From: UBA2210 sp036825195
GTDB lineage: Bacteria; Desulfobacterota; Syntrophia; Syntrophales; UBA2210
Direction: 5' to 3'
NCBI GenBank assembly: GCA_036825195.1
Contig: DAISYQ010000005.1
Span: 58,667 to 122,666, forward strand
DNA length: 64,000 bases
Within the stretch, counting starts at the first letter, position 1. Each line of letters begins with the position of its first letter. Position numbers and translations under genes: made by a program. Under the pieces are notes generated by a model that did no database searches, was not told the origin of the DNA, and saw nothing but the letters and a program-made list of their open reading frames with translations. This document shows, in pieces, positions 7,734-16,068 of the stretch.

Positions 7734-10706
7734 TTAAAAATCCAGTGTTTGCTGCCACGCCTCTTTGAGGGAGACGATAGTTTCGTTGATGATGGGGTTC
7801 CCATCTATTCCGTTAACTCTGAAGACGCCATCCGATTGTACCGTACCGATGCAGGCGAAGGAGCAGCCCGTCATAGTGTTTTCAAAGTCTCCCTGCGCCT
7901 CCGGAGAGACGGTTACCACAAACCTGCTCTGTGATTCAGAAAAGAGGAGGTAATCGTTCCGTGTGATCCCATCCCGGGGAGCGAGTGCAAGGTCGACGCT
8001 CATTCCGACTCCGCCTGCGAACGCGACCTCGGCGAGGGCGATTCCGAGACCGCCGTCGGAACAATCGTGGCACGATGCGACGAGACCCGAATCGATCGCC
8101 CTACTCAACGCCTCATAGAGGTTCCTTGCCTTCTGTGCATCCACCTTCGGGACGGTGTTGCCGATAAATCCGTACATGGCAAACCACTCGGAGCCTCCCA
8201 GCTCTTCGCGGGTTTCACCCAGTACGTACACCAGGTCTCCCGGCTTTTTGGCGTCCAATGTGACGGCCTTTCTTACATCCTTGATTTTTCCCATGGTGGA
8301 AAAGAGAAGTGTCGGTGGGATCGATATCTTTGTTTCACCAATGATGTAGTCGTTTTTCATGCTGTCCTTCCCCGAGATACAGGGGACACCATATGCGGTG
8401 GTATAATCGTAAAGGGCCCGGTTCGCTCGGACAAGCTGTGCCAGTTTATACCGGCCGTCCGGGGTCTTTTCCGATTCCACCGGATCACACCAGCAGAAGT
8501 TGTCGATACCGGCCAGACGGTCGAGGGAGCCTCCCACGGCGATGGAGTTTCTGACCGCCTCATCTATCGCGCAGGCGACCATGTGGTAGGTGTCGATATC
8601 ACTGTAGCGGGGACAGATACCGTTTGCCACAACGACCCCTTCAAAGGATTCGAGAATCGGCCGGATAACCGCCGCATCACTGGGACCGTCGTTTGCGACA
8701 CCGACCAGCGGTTTGACGACACTCCCACCCTGCACCTCGTGGTCGTACTGTCTGACGACCGATTCCTTGCTGCAGATGTTCAGGCGCGAGAGCATCTCCT
8801 TGAGGGCGCTCCCCATGTCATCCGGTTCGGGGAAGTCCGGCTCTTCATGCCGGGGCGTCTCCCACCGGGCATTCAGGCGCATCTTGGGGACTCCGGCGTG
8901 GAGAAACTCCATGTCGAGGTAAGCCACGGTCTTTTCTCCGTATCGTATATGAAACATGCCGGAGTCGGTGAAAGTACCGAGGACGGTGGCCTCGACATTC
9001 ATTTTCCGGGCGAGAGCGAGAAAGTCTTCGCACTTTTCAGGTGGTACGGCAAGACTCATCCTCTCCTGCGCCTCCGATATCAGGATCTCCCACGGTTTCA
9101 GGCCCGCATATTTCAGGGGGGCCTTTTGGAGGTCGAGTTCACATCCCCCGCAGAGGGTGGCCATCTCGCCGACAGACGATGAAAGACCGCCGGCGCCGTT
9201 GTCCGTTATTGCCCGGTAGAGATTTCTGTCGCGAGCAATCAGGAGAAAATCGGTCATCTTTTTCTGGGTTATGGGGTCGCCGATCTGTACCGCGGTGACC
9301 GGTGAATCCTCATTGAGTTCCTCCGATGAGAAGGTTGCCCCGTGAATACCGTCCTTGCCGATCCGTCCACCGGTCATGATGATGATATCGCCTGGAACGA
9401 TCGACTTGGAATGGGTTGTCTCATCGTTGATGCGGGCGGGCATGATTCCCCCCGTTCCGCAGTAGACGAGAGGTTTGCCCAGGTACCGTTCGTCGAACAC
9501 CAGGCATCCGTTGACGGTGGGAATGCCGCTCTTGTTCCCCCCGTGCTCCACGCCTTCCCTCACGCCGTCGTAGATCCGTCTCGGATGGAGGATCCTCGGA
9601 GGGAGGGGTTTATCGTAGAAGGGGGAGGCGAAACAGAAGACATCGGTATTGAAGATGAGTTTCGATCCCTTCCCCGTCCCGAAGGGGTCACGGTTGACCC
9701 CGACGATGCCGGTCAGGGCGCCGCCGTAGGGATCGAGGGCGGAGGGAGAATTGTGCGTCTCCACCTTGAAGACGAGGTTGTAGTCGTCGTTGAACCGTAT
9801 AATTCCTGCGTTGTCTACAAAGACCGACATGCACCAGTCGTCTTCCCCCAGGGCCTCTCTGATTTCTTTTGTCGCCTTTTTGATACAGCTCGAAAAGAGG
9901 GAATCGATAGTTGTTTTTTCGCCTGTTTCATCCTCATACGTAATCAGGCTGTTGAAGATCTTGTGCTTACAGTGTTCCGACCAGGTCTGCGCGAGACATT
10001 CCATCTCCACATCGGTAACCGTTTCGCCGAGACCGACCTTCTGCCGTCCCTGCAAGACGGCCTGGTCGCGCAGGTGATCACGGATTATCTTCATCTCATC
10101 GACTGTCAGGGCGAGTACCCGGGTATTGCTGATTTCCTGAAGTTTCCCGTCGGTTACTTCGAGATCGATATCCTCGGTTGTCGGATCGTCCTTGATAACG
10201 ACCCGAGGGATGTAGGGAGAGACTCCCTGAGCCGGGTCCCATCCCTCTTTGCCGATGATCTCGTAGCGTTGGATCAATTCATTAGCCAGGAGCCCCGACG
10301 CTATCCGCTCGGCGTCATCCTTCGTGAGATTGCCCTCCAGGGCATATTGCCTCGAGGTGTAGACCTCCACAGCTCCCTGCCTGCCGGTCAGCAGTTCAAT
10401 CGCCTCACGGGCGGTCTTTCCCACATTGTCCGTCACACCGGGTCGGAACCCCACCTCGATCAGCCAGTCGAAACCGTCCGCAAGGCCTCTGTCGACGGCG
10501 TACTCCTGAATGATGGGGTCGGAGAGGGGACCGCCGGCTGCTGCCGCCAGTTCTTTCTCGGAAAGGTCCCCCTCTACGGTATATACGTCGATGGTCTTAA
10601 CCCCGGTAACATCAATCCCAAGATGCTCGGTTATCTTTCGTCCGGTCTTTTCTCCCAGAACATCCCTGATGCCCTCTCTGAATCCAACTTCTATCCTGTG
10701 AACCAT
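7734..10706 (-). CDS. purL: phosphoribosylformylglycinamidine synthase PurSL (two PurS-like domains fused to PurL)
   Basis: 990-residue ATP-dependent FGAM synthetase subunit. Residues 1-80 and 82-165 are two related PurS-like units: IEVGFREG...VYTVEGDLS...IIQEY against IEVGFRPG...QYALEGNLT...LIQRY. PurL then follows from about 200, with the catalytic-His segment TWSEHCKHKIF, the GGALTGIVG and DPFGTGKG loops, and GNKSGIPTVNG. PurS normally is a separate roughly 80-residue protein whose dimers bridge PurL and PurQ; here two copies are covalently attached. The gene follows glmM by 50 nt and precedes purQ. The start is ATG at 10706; the ribosome site is weak. Confidence 0.94.
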   Translation of the reverse strand: MVHRIEVGFREGIRDVLGEKTGRKITEHLGIDVTGVKTIDVYTVEGDLSEKELAAAAGGPLSDPIIQEYAVDRGLADGFDWLIEVGFRPGVTDNVGKTAREAIELLTGRQGAVEVYTSRQYALEGNLTKDDAERIASGLLANELIQRYEIIGKEGWDPAQGVSPYIPRVVIKDDPTTEDIDLEVTDGKLQEISNTRVLALTVDEMKIIRDHLRDQAVLQGRQKVGLGETVTDVEMECLAQTWSEHCKHKIFNSLITYEDETGEKTTIDSLFSSCIKKATKEIREALGEDDWCMSVFVDNAGIIRFNDDYNLVFKVETHNSPSALDPYGGALTGIVGVNRDPFGTGKGSKLIFNTDVFCFASPFYDKPLPPRILHPRRIYDGVREGVEHGGNKSGIPTVNGCLVFDERYLGKPLVYCGTGGIMPARINDETTHSKSIVPGDIIIMTGGRIGKDGIHGATFSSEELNEDSPVTAVQIGDPITQKKMTDFLLIARDRNLYRAITDNGAGGLSSSVGEMATLCGGCELDLQKAPLKYAGLKPWEILISEAQERMSLAVPPEKCEDFLALARKMNVEATVLGTFTDSGMFHIRYGEKTVAYLDMEFLHAGVPKMRLNARWETPRHEEPDFPEPDDMGSALKEMLSRLNICSKESVVRQYDHEVQGGSVVKPLVGVANDGPSDAAVIRPILESFEGVVVANGICPRYSDIDTYHMVACAIDEAVRNSIAVGGSLDRLAGIDNFCWCDPVESEKTPDGRYKLAQLVRANRALYDYTTAYGVPCISGKDSMKNDYIIGETKISIPPTLLFSTMGKIKDVRKAVTLDAKKPGDLVYVLGETREELGGSEWFAMYGFIGNTVPKVDAQKARNLYEALSRAIDSGLVASCHDCSDGGLGIALAEVAFAGGVGMSVDLALAPRDGITRNDYLLFSESQSRFVVTVSPEAQGDFENTMTGCSFACIGTVQSDGVFRVNGIDGNPIINETIVSLKEAWQQTLDF

Positions 10707-10756
10707 AGCCGTTTCTTTTGAACTCCATACGATAATTCCACGAAACCGTGGAGGTT

Positions 10757-12106
10757 CTATGTCAGTTTTTCTTTAACAACGCTGACAATCTGATTGCAGT
10801 ATCTCTCTGTTTCCTCATCCGTAGGTCCCTCGACCATGACGCGGCACATATTCTGTGTGCCTGAGTAACGGACAAGGACTCTTCCCTTGTCGCCAAGTTT
10901 TTTCTCCACCTCATCAATGACATTCACCAGTTCGGGAATCGTGGATAACGCAGGCTTCGAGGTCACATCCACATTGATCAGTCTCTGAGGGAACACTTCC
11001 ATGATCTTGCCAAGTTCGGAAAGGGGTTTCCCTGTTTTTTTCATTGCCGCCAGGACCTGCAGGGCGGAAAGGATCCCGTCGCCGGTCGTATGGTGATTGA
11101 GAAAGATAATGTGCCCCGAATCCTCACCGCCGATCGAGGCCCCCTTCTCCTTCATCATCTCAAGCACGTACCGGTCCCCGACAGGGGCAGTGGCCTTTTG
11201 TATGCCAAGCCTTTCGAGGGCAAGCCCGAATCCGATATTGCTCATCACCGTATCGATCACCAGATTGTTGGTGAGGGTCCCCTCTTCTTTCATCATTGCG
11301 GCGCATATTGCGATGATACGGTCTCCCGTGAGAATGCCCCCCTTCTCATCGACTGCGATAACCCTGTCTCCGTCACCGTCGAAGGCGAAGCCGACATCGG
11401 CCCCCTGTTTGACGACCTCTTCGGCCAGTATCTCCGGGTGCTGGGACCCGCACCCTTCGTTGATATTTTCTCCGTTGGGTTCGGAGAAGATCGTGTGAAC
11501 TTCCGCGCCCATCTCAAAGAAGGGCTTCGGTGCAATCCGGTAGGTGGCGCCATTGGATGCGTCGAGCACTACACGGGTCCCCTCAAGGGAGTAGTGCTTC
11601 GGAAAGGAGTTTTTCAAAAAAACGATATACCGCCCCCGGGCACCCTCCAGGTTATATGCCTTACCCAGGTTTTTAGGTAAGGGGTGGATACAGTTCATCG
11701 TGTCTGCGAGGATCATCTCCTCGATCTCAAGCTCCTTTTCGTCGGGAAGCTTGCATCCGTCGCCGGAGAATATCTTGATGCCATTATCCTGAAAGGGGTT
11801 GTGAGATGCCGATATAACAATACCGGCATCGGCCCGCATGTTGCTGGTGAGAAAGGCGACCCCGGGGGTCGGCATAGGTCCTACCAGATATGCGTCCACA
11901 CCCATGGAACAGATTCCGGATACGAGGGCATGCTCGATCATATATCCGGAAATGCGGGTGTCTTTCCCGATGATAATCCTCGGTTGGTGACCTTTGCGTT
12001 TGAAGATGTGGGCGGTTGCAATCCCGATCCGCAGGGCAATTTCGGACGTCATGGGATATTCATTTGCCACACCACGTATCCCGTCTGTCCCGAAAAGTTT
12101 GCCCAT
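10757..12106 (-). CDS. glmM: phosphoglucosamine mutase
   Basis: Converts glucosamine-6-phosphate to glucosamine-1-phosphate for UDP-GlcNAc, peptidoglycan and lipid A. 449 residues from the ATG at 12106, the family's usual size. It starts MGKLFGTDGIRG and has the phosphoserine loop ISASHNPFQDNG near 100, the metal loop DGDGDR near 240, GGEDSGH near 325 and the phosphate-binding RYSGTQNMCRVM near the C-terminus. A TTG 27 nt further up would add MIDTRDSII, which is not typical, and AAGGG lies in front of the ATG instead. It is flanked by a metallophosphoesterase gene upstream and purSL downstream on the same strand. Confidence 0.95.
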   Translation of the reverse strand: MGKLFGTDGIRGVANEYPMTSEIALRIGIATAHIFKRKGHQPRIIIGKDTRISGYMIEHALVSGICSMGVDAYLVGPMPTPGVAFLTSNMRADAGIVISASHNPFQDNGIKIFSGDGCKLPDEKELEIEEMILADTMNCIHPLPKNLGKAYNLEGARGRYIVFLKNSFPKHYSLEGTRVVLDASNGATYRIAPKPFFEMGAEVHTIFSEPNGENINEGCGSQHPEILAEEVVKQGADVGFAFDGDGDRVIAVDEKGGILTGDRIIAICAAMMKEEGTLTNNLVIDTVMSNIGFGLALERLGIQKATAPVGDRYVLEMMKEKGASIGGEDSGHIIFLNHHTTGDGILSALQVLAAMKKTGKPLSELGKIMEVFPQRLINVDVTSKPALSTIPELVNVIDEVEKKLGDKGRVLVRYSGTQNMCRVMVEGPTDEETERYCNQIVSVVKEKLT

Positions 12107-12228
12107 GATTATGCTGTCCCTTGTGTCGATCAATTGGATGTTTCGTATACATTATTTAGAGAAATTTTACAATAAGGAAACCGGAATTTGCCTTTGTTTT
12201 CCCCACTTGTATCGGTTTCCGAACGATA

Positions 12229-13395
12229 TCATGACCCGTCATGAATCAGGTCTATGATCGTGATTTCAGGAGGGGCCAAAAGACGCATCGGAGGTCCCCA
12301 CGTACCCGATCCCCTGCTGACGTACAGTATCGCTCCGTCCGTGAGCCGATATTGTCCGCTGTTGAATGAAAAGGCCAGGCGGGTGAGGAGGGAAAAAGGG
12401 TATATCTGCCCTTTATGGGTATGACCGGAGAGTTGGAGATCGAACCGTTTCGACGATCCCTTGGACACAACCGGTTGGTGCTTGAGGAGAAGAACGAACC
12501 GTTCATCGGGCAGTCCCGCCAGCAGTTCCGATTCGGGGATACCCGATTCGGTGTGGTAGACCCCGCCTGTAGGGTCGTCAAACCCCGCCACCGTGAAAAA
12601 TCCTCTCACCTCCTCCATCTCTCCACGGAGGACCGTAAAGCCGGCATTTTTCGTAAAGGCGAGCGACTGATCAAGGCCGGCGTAGAATTCATGATTTCCC
12701 GTAACGGCAAATTTTCCGTATGCCGGTTCAACATCCCGGAGCAGATTCGTGAGACCGGACAGGTTGTCCGTCTCCCCGTCTACCAGGTCGCCCGTGGAGA
12801 CCAGCATGTCGGGAGCGGCAATTCTTACCTCCCTGAGGATGCGTTCCAGCCGTCTCTCCCTGACAATGAGGCCGAGATGGAGATCTGATATCTGGACAAT
12901 CCTGAATGTACCGATTTCCTTTGGGATCTTGGCCGTCCGAATGGTGATTGCCTCAGTGCGGATGCGGAGGGCCTCCACAGAGCCGTACAATGCCAGAGCG
13001 ATTGCCAGCACAAGCACCGAAATAAAACAGTGTCGGGCAGAAGGTATGAGAGTGGAGGGATCAAAGGAAAAGAGATGCGCTCCCAGATGTATGAGGATGC
13101 GGTAGCAGTCGCAGAGGAGGAAGAGACAAAGCATCAAAAACGCAACACCCATCCAGATATACCCCATCCAGGAGAAAAAGACCGCCAAGGATTCAAGGCC
13201 CTTTCTTTCCGATACATGAACGATAACGGGGGCAAGAACCATTGCGAGCATGAAGATCGCAACGCACAGGCTGGTTCTGGTTCCAAAGGAGAGAGCTATC
13301 TTGGCCTCCAGAAAAAGGTAGAGGTGTATCCCGCCGTAGATGAGAAAGAAAACCAGCAGGAAGACGGTCTTTATCGCCTGTTCGGTATCAAGCAT
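12229..13395 (-). CDS. membrane-anchored metallophosphoesterase
   Basis: Calcineurin-like phosphoesterase, 388 residues. The N-terminal 150 residues hold about four hydrophobic membrane segments. The rest is the two-metal domain with all ligand motifs: QISDLHLG, STGDLVDG, VTGNHEFYAG, LLKHQP and LSGHTHKGQ. The layout is that of the YkuE/YaeI-type phosphodiesterases, which act on lipid-linked or other phosphoesters; the substrate is unknown. The ATG at 13395 has GGAGA 6 nt upstream, and this start is preferred over a GTG 51 nt further up. It is first gene of the minus-strand run leading into glmM-purSL-purQ. A 122-nt gap separates it from glmM. Confidence 0.85.
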   Translation of the reverse strand: MLDTEQAIKTVFLLVFFLIYGGIHLYLFLEAKIALSFGTRTSLCVAIFMLAMVLAPVIVHVSERKGLESLAVFFSWMGYIWMGVAFLMLCLFLLCDCYRILIHLGAHLFSFDPSTLIPSARHCFISVLVLAIALALYGSVEALRIRTEAITIRTAKIPKEIGTFRIVQISDLHLGLIVRERRLERILREVRIAAPDMLVSTGDLVDGETDNLSGLTNLLRDVEPAYGKFAVTGNHEFYAGLDQSLAFTKNAGFTVLRGEMEEVRGFFTVAGFDDPTGGVYHTESGIPESELLAGLPDERFVLLLKHQPVVSKGSSKRFDLQLSGHTHKGQIYPFSLLTRLAFSFNSGQYRLTDGAILYVSRGSGTWGPPMRLLAPPEITIIDLIHDGS

Positions 13396-13448
13396 AGAAT
13401 CTCCATTATAGACGTGAATCGGGATGGAAACGTTTGTGCACCACACAC

Positions 13449-13465
13449 ATTATACAATGTATAAT
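13449..13465. promoter_or_regulatory. 17-bp near-perfect palindrome in a divergent promoter region
   Basis: ATTATACAATGTATAAT reads almost identically on both strands; only the central base breaks symmetry. It lies in the AT-rich gap between the divergently oriented phosphoesterase and rpiR-type genes, and on the minus strand it overlaps a TATAAT-like -10. It may be an operator, possibly of the adjacent RpiR-type regulator. This is weak evidence based on symmetry and position alone. Confidence 0.3.
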
Positions 13466-13604
13466 TAATTGAAAATCATATCATTTTTGCCTGTATTTTT
13501 CTATTTTTAATTTCTCCTTGACAGAAATTGCTATTGATAGTACGACGTAACGAATAGAAGGAAAAAGTTCTCTTTTATGCCATAATGGAAGGAATTTTTT
13601 CATC

Positions 13605-14477
13605 ATGCCCCTTGAATCGCTACTCTCAGAGAAAAAGAAAGATCTTACCGCGGCCCAGCAACGGGCAGTCAAATACATTACGGAAAACTACGAGGACGCC
13701 ATTTTCCTGACGGCATCAAGTCTGTCACGGCGTATCGGTGTCAGCGAAGCTACGATCGTGCGGCTTGCTCAGGCCCTGGGATTTCATGGTTTCCGGGGAA
13801 TGCAGAGGATGCTGCGGGAGGGTTTTCAGAATAAACTTTCTACCGACGCCCGACTTGAGCAAACGGTCAAACATGCCAAAACCGATGAAGACGTTCTGGT
13901 AAAAGTTATACAGGAAGATATTCGTAACCTTACCCATACCATAAAGTCCCTTTCAATCGAGACCTTTGAGCAGGCGGTCACGGACATGGCAGCCGCCCGA
14001 AAGATTTTTGTTATCGGATTAAAGGGCAGTCATGCACCCGCAGTAACACTCTCACGGTATCTCGGCTTTTTACGGGAAGGAATCGTGTTGTTAAAACCGG
14101 GACACGGAGATATCTGGGATTCTCTTCAGGAAGTAGATGCTAACGATTTGGTGGTAGGTATCAGTTTCCCTCGCTATACCCGTCTCACCGTAGATGCCTT
14201 GGAATATGCCAACGCTCAGGGGGCCAGAGTTGGGGCAGTTACCGATTCACTCTTTTCTCCGCTCGCCGACCATGCACACTGGGTGCTTCCGGTGAGGCAC
14301 AAGCTGGACTCCTTTATCGAATCGTATACCGCCGTCATGAGTTTGATTAATGCGCTCCTCACGGCCCTGAGTATTCGGGATCCACGGGAAACATTGGTAG
14401 CGCTGAAAAAGAGGGAAACCCTCTGGAAGGGGAAAAAGATCTACTGGGAGATGCCTACGGAAAAAGACTGTGCCTGA
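13605..14477 (+). CDS. MurR/RpiR-family transcriptional regulator
   Basis: 290 residues: an N-terminal HTH_6 domain (about 1-75, with the recognition region LSRRIGVSEATIVRLAQALGF) and a C-terminal SIS domain (about 115-260, with VIGLKGSHAPA and the GISFPRYTRLT phosphosugar loop). RpiR proteins sense sugar phosphates or related ligands and repress or activate neighbouring transport and catabolic genes. It lies about 100 nt upstream of a TAXI-TRAP transporter cassette on the same strand, so local control of uptake is the natural inference. In the gap is a strong ribosome-site-like GGAAGGAGGTGAGAG without a matching gene. Confidence 0.88.
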   Translation: MPLESLLSEKKKDLTAAQQRAVKYITENYEDAIFLTASSLSRRIGVSEATIVRLAQALGFHGFRGMQRMLREGFQNKLSTDARLEQTVKHAKTDEDVLVKVIQEDIRNLTHTIKSLSIETFEQAVTDMAAARKIFVIGLKGSHAPAVTLSRYLGFLREGIVLLKPGHGDIWDSLQEVDANDLVVGISFPRYTRLTVDALEYANAQGARVGAVTDSLFSPLADHAHWVLPVRHKLDSFIESYTAVMSLINALLTALSIRDPRETLVALKKRETLWKGKKIYWEMPTEKDCA

Positions 14478-14581
14478 TATCTTCAAAATCTATTCGGGAA
14501 GGAGGTGAGAGCACCAAGGGGAGATTCACATTTCATTATTTGGCTCTAAAGAGGAAACGTGATGAAAAAAAGGAGGAGGAA

Positions 14582-15541
14582 ATGAAGAAATCGTTATACG
14601 TAGCATTGGTGATCTGCCTGGCTGTGATCCTGGTCTTTGCGGGCCCGGTTGTAGCAAAGAAGATATTTCTGACCATAGGAACCGGAAGTCCAGGGGGAGT
14701 CTACTATCCTATGGGTGGCGGAATGTCTGTCGTTATCGAGAAAACTGTCGACGGGATCAGGTGCGCGGCCGAGTCAACGGGCGCATCGGTTGAGAACAGC
14801 CGCCTCGTGGGAATCGGAGATACCGACATGGGCATGGTAATGGGGAGTGTCGCCTATAAGGCAACCATGGGACTGGCGCCCTTCGAAAAGCAATTCCCCC
14901 TTGTTGCCCTCTTTCAGATGTATCCGGCCCCGGAACATATCGTGACTACCAAACAGTCGGGAATCAAGACGATAAACGATCTGAAAGGTAAAAAAGTATC
15001 TATCGATGTTCCCGGGAGCGGGTGTTCAACCATGGCAAAGGCCATGCTGGAGGTTGCCGGTTTTGATCTTGAAAAGGATCTCAAACTTGCCGACCTGTCT
15101 CAGTCTGAATCTGTCCAGGCCCTGAAAGACGGTGTTGTCGATGCCTGCTTCTTCAATTTCGCTTATCCCGGTTCGGCTGTCATGGATCTGGCCGCAACGA
15201 GAGACCTGGTTCTGGTTCCTGTCAGCAAGGATTTTGCCGATAAGGTTGTCAAGAAATACCCCTACTATCTGCAGGTAACCATCCCCAAGGGAACCTATGA
15301 TGATGTCGATTACGATATTCTCTGTATCGGCGACTCCAACGTGATGGTCGCCAACAAAGCTATGGCCGATGACGTCGCCTACAAGGTCGTCAAGGCGATT
15401 TACAGTAACGTGAACGAGGGTAAATACGCCCTTATCAACATTCATCCGATTGCCGCCCAGTTCACACCCGCAAATGCGGTTAACAGCCCCATAGCACTTC
15501 ACCCGGGAGCGGCGAAATACTTCAAAGAAGCGATGAAATAG
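14582..15541 (+). CDS. TAXI-type TRAP transporter substrate-binding protein
   Basis: Periplasmic receptor of a TRAP carrier, TAXI family (TRAP-associated extracytoplasmic immunogenic), 319 residues. A signal peptide (MKKSLYVALVICLAVILVF, cleaved near VVA) precedes the family start IFLTIGTGSPGGVYYPMGGG and the ATGASVEN-type ligand loop (ESTGASVENSRL). The ATG at 14582 follows AAAGGAGGAGGAA directly. An in-frame ATG 42 nt earlier would place charged residues before the signal peptide and is rejected. The genes for a DUF1850 protein and the fused membrane subunit follow, a classical TAXI cassette. TAXI systems often take up glutamate or other dicarboxylates; the ligand here is not known. Confidence 0.93.
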   Translation: MKKSLYVALVICLAVILVFAGPVVAKKIFLTIGTGSPGGVYYPMGGGMSVVIEKTVDGIRCAAESTGASVENSRLVGIGDTDMGMVMGSVAYKATMGLAPFEKQFPLVALFQMYPAPEHIVTTKQSGIKTINDLKGKKVSIDVPGSGCSTMAKAMLEVAGFDLEKDLKLADLSQSESVQALKDGVVDACFFNFAYPGSAVMDLAATRDLVLVPVSKDFADKVVKKYPYYLQVTIPKGTYDDVDYDILCIGDSNVMVANKAMADDVAYKVVKAIYSNVNEGKYALINIHPIAAQFTPANAVNSPIALHPGAAKYFKEAMK

Positions 15542-15564
15542 GAACCGACGGCCCGGCCGGCACC

Positions 15565-16068
15565 ATGATCGGCCGGGCATCCGTACCCATGCCTGTGAGA
15601 ATTACATATATTCTGTTCTTGTTGGTAGCATTGGTATGTATTCCTGTCTGTGCAGCTGAGACAGGTGGCCTGTATCTTCAGGTGGTGGGGCAACCTGAAG
15701 AGAACGTCCTGCTTGAATTTCGGGTTGAGGCGGGAGATCTCTTCTATATCGATTATGTCCATTCGTCTGATCACACCCCGGTACATGACATTTTTCAAAT
15801 AAACGGGGATGAGATCGTTCTTATTGAAGAAGATTTCGACTGGTACGGTTCAGGTCTGGAATCTGTCTCAAATACCGGCGCGAAGGTTGTCTTTTCAGGG
15901 AATAAGACACGAGTCTTTCTGCACCGTAACTGTCCCAGATTTCTGCTTCGCGTTGGGAGGGTGGCGGGCCATGTTATTACATACAAAGAAAGAAAGATTC
16001 CTTTGCTGTCCGTAGCCAAGGGGGGGGATTCGGTGTGGATTCGTCTGGTGAAAAAGGGGGGGGAATGA
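15565..16068 (+). CDS. DUF1850 domain protein of a TAXI-TRAP cassette
   Basis: 167 residues with an N-terminal signal or anchor segment (ITYILFLLVALVCIPVCA) and a single DUF1850 domain: YIDYVHSSDHTPVHDIFQI, WYGSGLES and the FLLRVGRVAGH stretch. DUF1850 proteins are commonly found between TAXI receptors and their fused membrane subunits, and their role is unknown. No good ribosome site is visible, so the start may be 15565 or the ATG at 15589; the latter gives a cleaner signal peptide. The stop overlaps the next gene's start (ATGA). Confidence 0.78.
   Translation: MIGRASVPMPVRITYILFLLVALVCIPVCAAETGGLYLQVVGQPEENVLLEFRVEAGDLFYIDYVHSSDHTPVHDIFQINGDEIVLIEEDFDWYGSGLESVSNTGAKVVFSGNKTRVFLHRNCPRFLLRVGRVAGHVITYKERKIPLLSVAKGGDSVWIRLVKKGGE

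Noticed and set aside
8067..9182. 371-codon open frame on the plus strand
   Set aside because: Antisense to purSL with no recognisable motif.
9342..10721. 459-codon open frame on the plus strand
   Set aside because: It lies entirely antisense to purSL, has no family features and no ribosome site; it reflects the high-GC codon pattern of the real gene.
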